This document shows, in pieces, positions 46,877 through 61,200 of a stretch of 64,000 nt of DNA (positions are counted from its first letter, which is position 1; each line of letters starts with the position of its first letter). Origin of the DNA: Lepidurus packardi (Eukaryota > Arthropoda > Branchiopoda > Notostraca > Triopsidae). Under the pieces are notes generated by a model, which made no database searches, was not told the DNA's origin, and saw nothing but the letters and a program-made list of their open reading frames with translations. The translations under genes and the position numbers were made by a program. The stretch lies in contig JAKZAN010000002.1 in assembly GCA_023053545.1 (NCBI GenBank), forward strand, positions 2,774,375-2,838,374, given 5' to 3'.

Positions 46877-49800
46877 TTTAGCTCTCTCTATTTATCTACC
46901 TATCAGCCTAGTGCATTCTCTCTGTTCGCGAATGCGTTCATTTGGGCGTCCGAAAGTCAAAGCAACACATTGGGAGATATGCAATTAAACAATTAAGGGA
47001 TAACGAAGGAAGGGGAGAATGGGGAACGAAGTATGCTATTGTTGTTGAACGGCTCTGTGTCCTAACACCGGAATTTCACAAGCAAGCTTTGCTTTTTACC
47101 TCGTGGAACGTTGCTACACAGCAAAGCAAAGGAAACGAACCCAAACAAGCAGCTCTCTTGCTCTGTATAGCTTATCCTCCGCGAGCTCCGGTGCTGTTGA
47201 CGAAGATGGTTCCCTGGAGACCTTTTAAAGAGATTTCCGACTACCTTGCATAACACTAAACACACACACACACACACATACATGCAACGTTGCTGCAGAC
47301 GTTGCAAGTTTGCTCTTGCCAAGCGACATAACAGAACCCGGGGGGACCCACACAGACACACGGATCGAGATCTGGAAAGAAAAAAAAAGAAAGGAAAAAA
47401 AAAATCTCAATAAAAGCTTCGAAAGAGCACATTCTGGACTGCTGGCTTCGTTCCGGGGTAGTGAAAAGCTCTCTCGTCAAGAAAAACAAGCGAATCCGAT
47501 TTCATTAAGAGGGGCAAATGCAAAGAAAGCAATTCCATGTGTGCTAAGGCTTTTGGTTGGGCGAAAGGGGGTTGGGTGGAAGGAGGTCGAAAGACACAGC
47601 TTGAATGGGAAATTAATGAAAAAATAGCGTCGCCGGTCTGGGAAAACTTATAGGCCGCCTTTTTTTAATAAATGCGAAGCACATAAAGGTCTTCGCTGCC
47701 TTTTCCTTTTCTTTTTTTAGTTGGCTTCCTTTTTCGGTATTTCCGAACGGCAAAAGTTTCCATGTTTATAACGAAGCAGCAGGAGTTTTTGGCACGAGCT
47801 GCTTCATTCGGTCACCCCCCTCCCTCCCTTTCATATCTCATTTGCATAATCATGGAGCGAAATGAGATGAGAGACGAGGCCAAAAGAACCCCAACGTTAA
47901 CTGTTGGGAACGTCATTACTCTTTCGAGGCCGCAAAACAGAGCTTCTGGCTGGAAAACTCCTTTTTTATTCCTTTCTTTTTGAACGTATGTCTTTGTCTT
48001 TTCGCTCCCGAGCGCTCCTTACCCCAAGATGCCATAAAAAGTCGCTCAAGTGTGGTAATTAAAGAAAAAGGAATGGCTTTCTGGTACTCCAAACGACTGC
48101 TGATGCTTGTGCCACTTTGCGAGAATACAGCCTCCCGTTGCTGAAATGTTGAAACAAAAAAAAGACAAAAGAAACATAACCTTTCGCTAGGAATGTTTTA
48201 AGTTCAAGTCCTCTCTCTCAAGTTGGAATGGTTTCTGAAGACAAGTGCGCGCGCGAGAAAGCGAGGCTCGCTTTGCATACGTTCAGAAAACGGGCAACCA
48301 TACGTACTAGTACTTTAGAAGCGGGAACAGCTCTTCAACAATGAAAACGCTGCCCCAAAGTGGGGCTCTGTTTTTCTGCAACAGCAAGATGAGAGAAGAC
48401 TTTTACACGCCGGAGTTTTGTGTGTCGCATCGCAAAAGGGTGGCTGGTGATGTTGGATAGGGGGGTGGGGAAGCCGAGTTTTGTCTCCTTCCATCAGCAG
48501 CAAAATCGATTCTAGCCAGACAGACACGCACAGTATAAGGCAACGGGAGAAAAAGCAAAAGGCAAAGTCAGGGCCAAAACACTTTCGCTGAGACGGAAAA
48601 AGGGGGGGGGGGGGGACATTCTCGTGAGAGTCCGTGAGTCTGGAAACGGACGTGGCTTATTCATGAAATCCGACGCCAGCAGCGCAAGCTCATTCCAAAA
48701 GTTTTGCCTCACGAAAAGCTCATAATAAACTCCAATGGACATGGGCTTTGGATCTGTAGCCTATTACTTTCGGAGAGTTCCCAACTCGTTACGGAAACGT
48801 TCGTTAGGCTAAGCTTTAACTGGCTCAAAGCATAGAGTAGTCAAAAAGGTTTGGAAGCCGGGGCCCCCGAAAAGATTTCTGACCAGTTTACAGGAAGTTC
48901 CGAGTTAGCTTTAATTAACGGAGCCATACAAATTAAACTTGCATGTTTCCAAAAAGCGCACGAAAAGCTTATCAAAACAACCTGCGTCATATCAAAGCAA
49001 ACTTTTTTTTTAAAAAAGAAGCTTATAATTTTTCAACTATCCTTCCCCAACCGAGTTTGGGTGGCTCGTAATTACGGTCACTGGGGGCATGACCGAAACT
49101 AATTTCAGTAATAAAAACACTATTAAAACTCATGAAAAACGTACCAAGCCGATACTCGCAAGAAAGTTCGTTATAGTAATCGCCAAGATTTCGTAAAGAG
49201 TATAAGCAAGATTATATTACATATCTATCCAACGTTACGACATTAAAACTTCTTATTTAGTTTTCAATTTTGGTCTATTGTAAAGAAAAAGAATGAGAAT
49301 AAAAACACACCAAACCCCGACAGCAAGGGCTTATGTTTCTAAGGCAGGAAATTCGTGAAATAACCCACTTATTCTTCACTGCGGCCAATGACTAGTCAGT
49401 GAATAAGCTGCAGAGTCATATAGTTTCGACGTGGCAGTGACAAGAGTTTGCAACAAGCAAATGGGCGCTGGTCAATATTTGTCTTTTCATAAGCACTCAG
49501 TTTCTGGCTTGATTCTCTCTTCCACTTTGGGCGTTCAACAACAATTCGGGCGGGGGGGGGATGGAGAACGCGAACAGCGTTTTTCATCATCGCTCAGAGG
49601 GGGCGTGTTGCAGGTGAAAGAGGAAAGATAAGGGTAGCATATACAATTAAGCTTGCTCACTGTCAATGCACGTGAAGCAACTTGGAGGGAGCTTCTGAGC
49701 GTTCGCTTCATTTTCTTCCAAGTCGGCATTACCCCCCTAGTAAGAAAACGCTGCTTTGGTGAGGGAACGCCTGGGCTGTGTTGCATGGCATGATGACATC

Positions 49801-52800
49801 ATGACAAATGGCATGCTCAATATTCATTAAAGCGAGACCCATTGCATCTTTTACTGCTTACGTCAGCATGTTTTGAGTCAGTTGATTACAAGATTAAAGC
49901 ATACTTCACCTTCCTTTTTACTCCTCCCCAAAAAAGAACCGCAGCTGCCGCAATTTTGCTCGTTACGCCACTAAAATGCCGAGCTTTTTATTTTTTTACC
50001 CCCAAAGCAAACCGTGACCCCTTTTATACCAATTTTCTTTGGTTAGCTACGGAAAGGAAATAAAACAAATGTGCTTACCTTCAACAATCTCTCCCTCCCC
50101 CTCCTTACGAGGTGGCCTGATGGGGGCACTATGGCAGAACTAGTCCATTTCTCCACTGCTAAGCAAGTTCAAGCACACCTGGTACTTGCATTACAAAAGA
50201 GACACTGCGCAGCACCTTGGTTAGTTCTCAATTAGATTCCGCATCTCGCCCAACACTTCCGTTCCCACGACTAGCATTGTATCAAAAAGCTTCCCCTCCA
50301 CAGCAAACAGAATCAAGTACACACAAGCAGTCCCCAAAAGTCTTAGGGAAATAATTTACTCCAGTGGCTTTTGATGTTGCCCCAAAAATACCAAGTCCCC
50401 AACAGCTGCCCCCCGTAAAAAAAAAAAAAAACTGAAAGAGAAAAGAAATTAAAATGGGTGGTTTTTCTTTTTTTGCCTGATGACAGAAAATAGTTGTAAT
50501 CACAAACCATTCGTTACAATCCTCTTCCACAAAGGTACACATCGCTTTATCACAGTCTCCAGGCCTTTATCCAAAAGTTCCAGCAGAACCGAAAAAGCTT
50601 GACGACAAAATAACACAAAAATCAATCTAACGCCAACTTCACACTCGTAGTTCACAACTTCCCTTTTGCCGTTTTCTTTAACTTTTTTTTCCCGTTTTCT
50701 TTTGTTTGAAACGGTATCGGTTTGCTCCCGCTCTTACAGACGCCAACGAGCGGAAACAAATATCCGGCTTTTATAGCTTATTATTCTTTTTTAACTAGAA
50801 ATTTTTTTTGCATGCTAGGTCTTGGAGGAAAAAAGTGTGAACCGAAACATTTACATGAGAAAAATTGTCTAACACGCGTTTTTTTATTTCCAAGCGTCGT
50901 TTTTTGTTGAAAAAACCCGTTCCTTGCCGACAATCCAAACAACCCTGGATTATATTACAACAATGGAAAGTAGGGGGGCGGGTGCTTACACGTCGCACGT
51001 CAATAAACGGAGTCAGGGAGGACATTTTTTCATTCTTGTGTGGTTTCAAGGGGGGAGAAACGGGAGAACCAGGAGAGCAAAAGGGGCGTGGTTTACTGGA
51101 AAATACAGCAGCTAGGAGGTTTTCAACCTGACTAGGGCGTCTTCGAACTCCGACAACTTTTTCACACAATAAAAAAAATAGAAATAAAAATAAGTCCGAA
51201 AGAGGGGGTGGGGCAACAAATCCTGCTGGCGTGGTACTACCACAAATAAAAAATGAGGGTTATAAAAAAAGTTAACGAGATATGTGGCCCAATGAGACAC
51301 TTGCTTGCTCAAGAAAACTTCTTCTCCCACCCCTATCAATGTCTTGGGAATGATCTAAAAAACACTTATTTTCCACTAAATAATAAATTAATAAAAAAAT
51401 CGGGTTGTTCTTTTTCTTGGAATCAAGGGTTATATAATAATCAACCATTTTTTCTTCTTTTGCCTGCGTTAAATTACGAATGCGAGGGGAAGGGAGCAAA
51501 AAACTTGACGGAAGACGTAGTCACACGGCAATGCAAACAAAATGAAAAAAATTCCCCATTCCGGGGAAAAATGATTGTTAAAAAATACTAACGAACTCTG
51601 GAAACGCGAAAAAATTGAACGAATGAACGCAACGACGCAAAAAACTTGAATGAATTCAAAAAGTATGCTCTAGCTAATATAAGCTAAGTTGTCTCCCACG
51701 CAAAACTACAACGTTGCTCAACGTTATCTCTAGCTTTTATGTCTGGCCCTGAGCTCCATTGGAGACTAGAAAAAACAACAATCATGAAAAACACGGAACT
51801 TAGAATTTTTCAACATAAAAAAATTTCAAAAAATCGGGAGGCGAGAGAATAGCTTTTTTGTTTGTTTTATCAACGCAGCAGAAACACAAATCGATCGTTC
51901 TGACCCACAGCACATCACGCACACAGCAAATGCTCCAGAACGGAATGCTCTCTCTCTGCCTTGTTCCTCTTCCCCCCGAGCGAAACGTTTTACGATTTCC
52001 TTTTCAATGCTACAACAAGAATTTTCCATTTTTTCCAGCTTTTAATATGTTATTTTCAAAAAGGGGGAGAAAACGCCTGAGAAATCCTCGAAAAAGTTTA
52101 GTTTTTTTTTCTCTAAGCAAAAACTCTGGACTTGGGGAAGTTTAATCAAGCACTTTTTTTAAAAAATAAACGGACAACTTTTTATCATGAGGACTTTTTT
52201 TTACAAAATAATTTATGGGGGGAAGTGGGCGGGTTTTTGGATATACGGCCACGTGACTAGCCCAACAAACGTGCCCGCTCCAACAAAAAAAAACTTTCAA
52301 CGAAAAGGGATAGAATGGCTGTGTTTCTTCTATTGGAATAATTGCAAAACGGTTTTGGGGGATGGCTACTACGCAAAAAGGACGATGTGAGTTTAAGAAA
52401 CCGGGCGTAAGTGAGCACGTCACAGCTTTTCTGCGGGTTGGAGAGCAATCATCTCAACAATTCTCATGCCTTTTTTTGCAATACCACACCTAACTGGCAC
52501 GCACCCACCCAAAAGCTTCTCCTATTTATGTTAAATTAAAAAAGGGACTAATTATGGCAATGAAAGTCTTGGAAATGAAAAGGGGCCGAGCTAGAGGGGG
52601 TGGAATATTTTTTTAGAAAAAAAGTACGCGAGAGTGTATGGGGGTTAAATGGGGAGGCACTATGAGCAGGAGACAACGTCCACAAAAACTAGAGGCCTAC
52701 AGCAAACATCACAGCAGGAAAAGCGTTTCCCTCTCTTTTCATCTCACTTCCCATTGTTGCTTCAAACTTCCCGCGACTTTCTTCCTCTCCAAGGAATCTG

Positions 52801-53217
52801 TTTCTTTTGCTTAATATAACTAAGCCCGTATACACGTGTACGTATGCAAAATTGGAAACCTAAAAAGACAAGAGACGAAAAACTGTCCACTGTGTGAAAG
52901 GCAGTTCACACACACACAGACACACATACGAAGAAAAAGACGCGGGAACTTCTGCAAAAAGACTACTAGAAACGGTTTTTGTCGCCATTTCTTTCCTTAA
53001 CCAAAAAAGGAGGGCCACGTTCTTTTTTTTTTAATAATGACACATCAACGCCTAAGGAAACAGGCCTCATTTATCTCTTTTTGTTAGCATAAAGTGAATT
53101 TTATGCAAATAGGTTTGGGGAGGTTGGGGAAATAACGACCATGGAGGAAAGTTCGCCAAATCCAAAGCGACCAAATGTGTTAAAGCAACTCTCCTCTTCT
53201 GCACATGTTTGCTGAGG

Positions 53218-56200
53218 CTACTGGTACACTTTCATGGGCCAGAGCGTGGGATTGTTAACAGGGTACCAGGCGGAGGACAGATGAGCTTCCAATCGAGCCA
53301 ATTTAGCCTCACCGGGGCCTCCACTTGTCATTAAGGAATTGGGTGGCCAACACGCCATCGCGGCGGCTTCGTTCTTGAGGACAGCTGCGTTCCGTTTGCG
53401 ACTGCTTCTTCGCTGGGATTGCTGTTGGCTTTCGGCAGCGGCTGAGCCCGAGTTGGTTAAGGCGGCCGAGGGCATTTGGAGCTTGCTTTGTTGCTGTTGT
53501 TGTTGCTGCTGCTGTTGGGATAATTCCGACATTTTAACCAAGGCGGGTAAGGCGGCCGTGCTCCATTCTTGCTGCTGCTTGAGCATTTGCTGCTGGTGAT
53601 GGTAGTAGTTGGTGGCGGCCGTGGCGGGTGGAATGGCACTCGAGAGGCCCTTTCCTGGCGACGAGCCCACGGGCGGACTCCAATGACTCCAATTAGGTTT
53701 CCCATTTAAGGCCGATGGATGGAATGCTGCGGGCGGCATGGGCATGTAATGGGAATTGACGACGTTGCTGGACGTCGACGACGCTCCCGCCACCGCCGCG
53801 TTATTGGCTTCCAATTTGCGTGCGGCTTGCAATGTGGTCGATAACCGCTGCTGCTGTTGGTGAAGGCAGGCTGGGCAACCACAACGTCCGTTTCCTTCTT
53901 GCAACGGGACTGTTCGGCAAGGGAAAAAAAGGAGAAGTAAAAATTAAGGACATGTTCAGACCAGCCGGCTTCGTTAATGACTTTGCAGTCGTATTCATAA
54001 TCACTTTTGCCCGCTCTTAATCGCTTTCTCATTACAACTGCCCTTGTCATTATCTTTTCTTCCATAATCGATGCTATAAAACGCTCGTTTCTTTTCTCTA
54101 GTCTTTTTAATGAGAATAGGAGGTTCACTGACGTAACCATCAACCTTTTCTAACCCAAATGGACCGAAATCTTTCCACATCTTACGCAAAGGAAGCCCTT
54201 TCCCCGCCATTCCATCAGCCTCCTCCTGCTAAAACCGCTTATGCAAAAGCCAGCGACGAAGACCTACAAAGGTTTCAGCCGCGGCACGTGGAGTTACCTG
54301 CACGAATGCGAAACAGAACTGAGTGATCCAATTTGCCGTCCTGAAACCCCTAAACCTGGTGTATATATTTCTTCTGCTGGGCCTGTTGTTTCCTTTTCTC
54401 TTGCTTTTTTATCACCTTTCGAAATTTTCCCAAACGTTTAAATCACAAAATTTTTGAATCAGACTGCAATTAAAGTGTTCAAAGAAATTACCCTAATTAA
54501 CTACCGGATGTGGACGAAAATAAACATGAGAATGAATGTAATAATTAACATTAAAAAAATGTATACTGAAGGACGTGAATTTAGATTTCACGTTACGAAA
54601 CTTGCAAACACACTGTCTTTTGTAGCAACATTACATCCTTCTTCCTGACTCGGGGTCCCCTTATCAAGAAAACGTTCCATTCTTTAGAAAACTTGCCAAC
54701 AATGTCATTTCCTAACCCCCCCGGCCAAAGGAAACTTAGTGCCCTAATACATCACACACGTCAGTCGCATACTTCCTCATTATGAAGCCAATCCCCCCAC
54801 TTCTTAATTACGCAAGCTACGAAAACTTATCCTATCCTTGTCCAATAACCTTTATTTTAATAAACGAAAAAAGCATAACCCCCCCAACCACATTAAATTC
54901 ACTCTCCGTATTTCCGCTTCCTCATGTTTTAACAACAGGAACTTCATCCTGACTAAACTAAACAATCTCTCCCCCTAAGAAAACCAGCTGCAGCCATCCC
55001 AAAAAACACGACCGTCCAGAACCGAAAAACTCGCTCGAAAATGCCTGCGCCCACCAAAGAACTTTAAACGTGCGAAGAAGATTGACAGACCTGCTTAACA
55101 ACGCGAAAAAAAGCTCAGCTTTTAAAAACCTAGTATCTGTCTCGCCCACGTCTGCCTGGAAATGTTGCCCCCGTCAAAATGATAAAAATCCCTTTTCGCA
55201 TGGGCAGGACGCCAAACGAATGCACAAAATTCCCGTTCCAAAAACTTTTTTTCTGCATTCCCTCACCCCCCACTCTTTTCTCTCAAACTGCCGAGCTAGA
55301 AAAGCTATATATACGTATGCAAAATTTGCATAATACATAGCGTGTGTCTGGCATGCCAAGACTTCCTGCCTTCCCTGGTTTCCTCCTCTCCGTTGCATAA
55401 AAACTCTCACAATTAATTCATTCTCCCTCCCTCCCGCCTGGTAAAAGAAAGACAAAGTCCCATTTCCCCCTCTCGTAAACGCTTCAACTTTAATTTGCGC
55501 CCCCAGAACGCTCCAACTGCCCTGCAATTTGCATTAAAACTAGCCCGATTCAGCTCGAAACGTGATTCGTGACAATTACACAGAAAGTCCAAAGTGCGTC
55601 ATCCTATAACTAACTAAATTACAAGAAAATTGCAACTCGTTTATGAATCCATACTGGAAAGTAGACTGAGCGGCAATCCCAATAGCAGAAAAGGGAACAT
55701 TTTCATCAACTACATTCCGAACCACAAGCGTTGATACTTTATTTCCGAAAAAAAAAACGAGTCGCACTGACCAGACCCCTGTTTTGCCCGTTTACTGAGT
55801 TGGCACACGTGCTTATAAGCGATACTTATACAGGTGAGCCAGCTGTGCCTGGCAAATATATGAATAAATTCTTCTCTTGGGGCGTTTCATACTAAGCATT
55901 CTATAGATTTTATTTATTTAATGTTTCCTATCTATTCTATCTCTATTCCATGCCATCCATCTATCTACACGTAACAATTGAACAGGAAAAGCGGGCTTCA
56001 AATCTTCTTCCTTTTGGACAATCGCTATTCATATAAACAAGTGCTTCATTAAGGAGTTGAAATAAGTGACAAGAAAAAAATTGACATGCCAAGAACAGCG
56101 ACATGCAACTTTTATCTCGTTTGACACACCCTTTTCTTCCCTTTTAGTGTTCTTATTATTTATGTAATCAATACGCTACGAGGATCTGGTCGAACCGGAG

Positions 56201-58269
56201 CAGCTGCTTCCCAAGCTTGAGACTACGAACGCCAATTAATAGACCCGGTTATATAAAACGCTTCTAGCTGACAAAAGAACTATATAAAAAAAACGATCAA
56301 ATTCTTTTTGGGGGAGTATAAAATACCATTTTATAAGTTTTGAAATAACAATTCCCTTGAGATAAACCCTCAGCTGAACCAACTTTGCCTTTCGGGTAAA
56401 TTGCGCCTCCTTTAGAGCCTATTTAATCTGATTCTGCAGAACAATGTCAAATCGAATTATTTTATTCAATTCAATGAAAGCACTCCAAACTCGACAAGTT
56501 TGAACTCCACGTGACTCCGCGAACTATTTCTTTCTCCTCTTATTCAATTTCTGGAAGACATCAACGACGTCAACTATCTCGCCAAAAACCTGGCCCAGAA
56601 AGGAACTTGCGGCGATCAATAGAACCGAAATCTAGCCTCGTTATTTTTTCTTTCTTTTGCCTCCCTTTTACAGCTCGTCCTAAACGACGTAAAACTCTGC
56701 GAGTTCCACATTATCTTGAGGCATTTTTTTAAAAAGAAAAATGAAAGGAAAATCGATGTTCGTACCCAAATTGGAGGCCGAAGCCGTGACGCCGACCGGG
56801 AATCCTTGTTGCAAAAGCCGTTGGGTTTGATTGGCTAGGTTCAACTGTTGTTGTTGTTGCTGTTGTTTGGCTTTCGCCTGAGAATTCCTCGTCCATTGTT
56901 GCGGTTGTTGCTGACTATGACTAACATTTCGGTAATCCCCGTTCTGTCTTGCTCGCGACGTCGAATTGGACGTCGTCGGCGTCGAAGGGTACAACGGTGG
57001 GGGCCGCAACAAGGTCGGCGTAGGCGGCAAGGGCAAGCTAGGGCGAACTGCGAGCATCAACAAGGGTTGGGCGCCAGGTGGCGGTCGGACGACGCGCGGC
57101 AAATCATATTCCACGCTGCAGTCCACCGACAAGGGCGCCGAGTAATCCTTTTTCGGGTCCAGTGCCAGGGGTCTACTGCTGTTATTACTGTGATTACTGT
57201 TCAGTCTATTACTCAAAGGCGGGTAATAGCTGGAGAGCAGCGTCCAGGATGCTGCTGCCGCATTCGCAAGAGAAGCAGAAGAAGAGGACGATGAAGACGA
57301 CGACGACGAAGGCAATGACGGCACAGACTCTTTCGCAGCAGCTTTGGAGGCTTTGCTGCTGCTGTTGTGGGCGTTGGTGGGGTTCATGGGCCCATTACTG
57401 CCCATCGCTTCATCAGCGAGCAACAATTCCCCGCCCAAACGAGGGCAATTGGGGTCTCTTTCTTGCAAGGGTCGTCGAAAAAGAGCATCTTGCTGTTGAC
57501 TGGCGGCTGCTGAGGAGAGCAAATGTTGCGAGGGAAGGGCCGAATGAGCGACTGCTCCGTTTTTGGGCCGGTTATGGCAACAAAGGAGGCACTGTTGTTG
57601 TTGCTGATGGTGTTCCTGGTGCAGTTGAGACCTAGATTGATTGTTGGGAGTGGGGACTAACGCCGGGGTAGGGGGCAAAGCAGTGTTGGAGCCGTTTGAA
57701 TCCGGCCAGACCGGCCATCGAACGTTTCCAGTTCTGTTTTTCTCCACCAAATGGGCCGAGGAACGTTTTTTGGCGTTCACTTGTTGTTGATGTTGGTCTA
57801 GTTTGGTAGCCACCACGTTTAAAGCGTAAGATGGAGGTCCTTTGGGGTTGTTATGGTGATTGTTCTGAGCAGGAAATCCGTACAAGTTGAGGTTACTGGA
57901 ACTGCTGTTGTTGCTGGTTTTGAAGAATAAAGTTTCCACAGAGATGGGCGGCACTTGGAACTGGCTGTTGTTACTGTTGAGAACCGTTGTCATGGTTCCA
58001 TTGCCGAGATTGTATTTGCCGGTCACCGAAGATGACGACGACGAAGAGGTATTATTATTATTATTCCTGGGACAAGTTGGGTGTAATCCACGGGCACAAT
58101 TAATGTCACAGGGCCACTGAGAAATCCGACCACCTGGGAATTCAAAGCCAGGCATTTCTCCGGCAAAAGAGAGCGAATGCACTTGGGAGGCTGAAGCAGA
58201 TGCCGAATGAGAAGGATTCACACTACTATAGCCAGCTGCCGTGGCAGGATAAGCGCACACTGTCGACAT
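53218..58269 (-). CDS. Large Q/S/N/P-rich protein of unknown function (two long exons)
   Basis: Exon A runs from 58269 to 56766 and exon B from 53909 to 53218. The join (G|TC gives Val, ...SNLVPLQEGN...) keeps frame and yields 731 aa. A strong acceptor (TTTTTCCAG) ends at 58296, 26 bp upstream of the first ATG (MSTVCAYPATAAGYSS), so at least one upstream, probably 5' UTR, exon exists. The protein is mostly low complexity, with runs of Asn, Ser (11 in a row), Gln and Pro. Less repetitive islands stand out: FPGGRISQWPCDINCARG (about 45-65), DYSAPLSVDCSVEYDLP with PGAQPLLML (about 373-402), the Cys-rich GRCGCPACLHQQQQ right after the splice, a basic RRSSRKRNAAVLKN, and the C-terminus LARLEAHLSSAWYPVNN. 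There is no recognisable DNA-binding or enzyme domain. The composition fits a nuclear, transcription-related or scaffold protein. I do not recognise the family. Confidence 0.8.
53910..56765 (-). other. 2.9-kb intron of the Q/S-rich gene
   Basis: Donor GTACGA at 56765 and acceptor ending CGAACAG at 53910. This is far longer than the 50-150-bp introns typical of the left half. Open frames within it (for example 55174-55527) have no recognisable content. Confidence 0.7.
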
Positions 58270-58295
58270 CTTGGGCTTAGAAACGCTCCCAAAAC

Positions 58296-61200
58296 TGGAA
58301 AAACAAGAATAATCCACAACACATTCACTTTGCGAAAAAAAAGGGAAGTAGCAACTTAATCCTTTACAATGTGGGTAATTTTCACAAACGTTGTTTTTTG
58401 AAACGAATTCAACGGGGGAGCAAGCTTAGCTAAAAACTTCGAAAATCCCCGAAAATCCTTCAGAACGTCTTCTGTTTTATTAAATCCTTCGAGAGAGTAT
58501 TTCCAAACAGTGTTACACGGACGAAAGCCAGCGCCCGACTGAGCCTTCCCCAAGTCTGGCACCTAGCTATCGGCCTCGAAACCCGGCCAAGTTCCCCTTG
58601 CCATGCCCCGTCTGGTCCCCCCGGTAATCCTCAGTAACGGACTGGCTGTGGAAAAGGGAATGGAAGGCACACGCTGTCTTTCTCAATGAACGATTCTTGA
58701 CCACAGAATATAACTTGGGCTACTTTCCCCGCAAACAATAGGCAGTTATTGTCGATAATTATCAAGGAATCCTTGATTGCATCCCGCTTCGCCCTTTTGT
58801 CCGTTCAAAGCAGACAAGCCTTGAATTCCACAGGAAACTAATCTCGAAATAACCCAGCCACTTCATGAGATCACGCTGGAAATAGAAATGACTTCCCTAA
58901 AACTAATAATCGCGCACCCAGTTCTCTCTCACCTTCAAGGTTTTTGGTACCAAGAACAAAAGCCAGATTGACGCAAGTCTTACTTGAAAGATAAGACTTG
59001 CCCCAACTTTTGCCCACTCTACCTCTTACAATGTTTAGCTCAGTCTTAAAAAACTTGGCCAAAACTCTTAGTCAGACGAAGACAAGACCCCAAGACCGGC
59101 TTTTGCTTCTCTTCCCTTTAACTCGATAGCCCAAAAGGGGGGAAAAAAGATGGTTACGAACGAAACCCAGAGAGAATGGATGCTATTGTTTTCCTTCGAA
59201 TCCGGAGCTTTTCGGACACAATAGAACATTGTGCATGTCAGAGATGTAACGCCTTGTGCCTTGACAAACACCCCCAGAAACCCAACTTACTTTTTCTTTC
59301 TTCCTTTTTTTATTGGACATTGACTCACAGAAACCCAACGTATATCCGCCGTCGACTTTAGATTAACTAGCTTTCTTGTCGCTCACGTCAATGTGTGTGT
59401 TTGTGTGTTTTTGGTCTTTCCCCCCAGCCCCCCAGTCTCAAATGAAAGGAAGCTTATCTGTCGTTTCATTTCTCACAATTTTCGTAATTAGGACTTTGGG
59501 AGGAAAATGTCTCACCGAACGACAAAAACAAAGGACAATATGAAGGTTGGGGGGGGGGGGGGGAATTTCTGTCTGTGCATGATATAATGGCTCTGCCATG
59601 TCTATGGCTGCTGGAGGGCCTCAGAAAAGCTCGAATGCAACTTGCGAGATAGAAAACGCCTGCAATGCGCAATTTGCTCGTGACAGAAAATCGTTATTTT
59701 TCTCTTTTGGGAAAGACTTGTTTGGTGTGTGTACCGGGCACAACGTTCTCTTACGACGGATGGCAACGTCAACATTTCCCCAAGCTGGGGGAAATCATCT
59801 CTCCAACTCTGCAACTGTTAACCGAAACGCTCGCATGCAATTTTCAAAGACGCTGGACCAAGAGAAATTCTCTTATCTGAAACGAAACCAAGCAAAAGGA
59901 TCAAATTTTTTTTCTTTTCGCAGGGAAATCTTCCAAATCTCTGCAGAAACCTTAACGATCAGCAACCAGGTACCGTTTTCTTTTATAAAACAGTACGGTT
60001 CAAAATTTGCATGGTTTCGCCCAGAAATAGTTATCGAGCAAAATCGTTTATAGGCGTCTGCGGAATTTCTGCAGCTTTGGCGACTTGTCAAAAGGATAAT
60101 TTGATGGTTTCGAGCCCTTCCAAAATGTGTTTGCTACGCTGCAAAAGCAAGACAGAAAAGCTCTTATGAACGGCATGCTATAATAATGGCTTTTCCTTCC
60201 TTTTTTAACTATTTTTTTGCCCGCTCTTATCCCACCTTATTTTTTATACATGTTCGCTCAGCGCTTGCTTGCTTGTGTATATATGCTGTGTGTACGTATA
60301 CGTCGCGGTCCAAAAACCGCGCCCTTCTCGCTTTGCCCTTTCCCAACTCTAATGATGTTTTTCTCACTTGTATAGCCTGAGCCGTTTCTTTGCAAGTCGC
60401 GCCCGTTAAGAGTTGACTTGCAAAATATATAATAGCCCAACTTTGGCGCTTCTGGGATGATGGATGACTTGCGGTTGGCGTAGCATTAGCAAAGCTTTAA
60501 AAAACTCCTTTACAAGATTGACTAAAAAAAAGGGAAAAACTATTCTGGCAATAGGGAAAGAAAAAGGCAATTTGAAAGGCTTGCGAAATTATTGAGATTA
60601 CCCAAGTATAATCGATTCGGGACCAAACAGGAAGTTTAAAAAGTTTTAGTTCCTTTTAACAAAAGTCTCCCTCTTTCCCTTTTGTAATATTTCCCAGGAT
60701 CATGTTCATTAGTTGGGTCACGGTAATCTCATTTACAATGCGGACTGAGCTGCTTCGAGAAGGAAAGGGGATAAAAGGGAACAGAACTACTTCATACACC
60801 AGCAATCCCAAAGCCGTATAGCATACAAATATACGAAAAAAAACTAGGTAACAACCGAACTCGTTACATGGTACGTTACTAGTGGCTAGAAGAAGAAAAA
60901 GAAACCGAAAAACTCCAACCCCACCCTCCTCCCCATAAGAGTTGATAACCAACGTTTCGGAGAGTCTCCAGGAGCCGCTCAGAAACAGAGAAGTAAAAAA
61001 AGGGAACCCGGATTGTGAGTGACTGGACTATGACTGGTGGCTCATCAGGGGCCAAAGTATCTTCGCTCCGGACTAATCTCCATATTCCCCGAGCCAAGTT
61101 TTTTGGCCAACCGCCTAAAACGCCAGCCAAGCTTGTCAGTATGCTTCAAGGAGAAGGAATAATGAGCATGCACAGCCTGTTTCTACTTTACTTTGTGTGA

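Noticed and set aside
50470..50492. CTGATGACAGAAAA resembling a hammerhead core
   Set aside because: Only two bases separate the two core halves, so stem II cannot form, and no stem I or III partner was seen.
56848..57635. Two + strand ORFs of 148 and 185 codons
   Set aside because: They are antisense to the Q/S-rich exon on the minus strand; their Leu/Arg/Cys-rich composition is the complement of its Gln and Ser codons.
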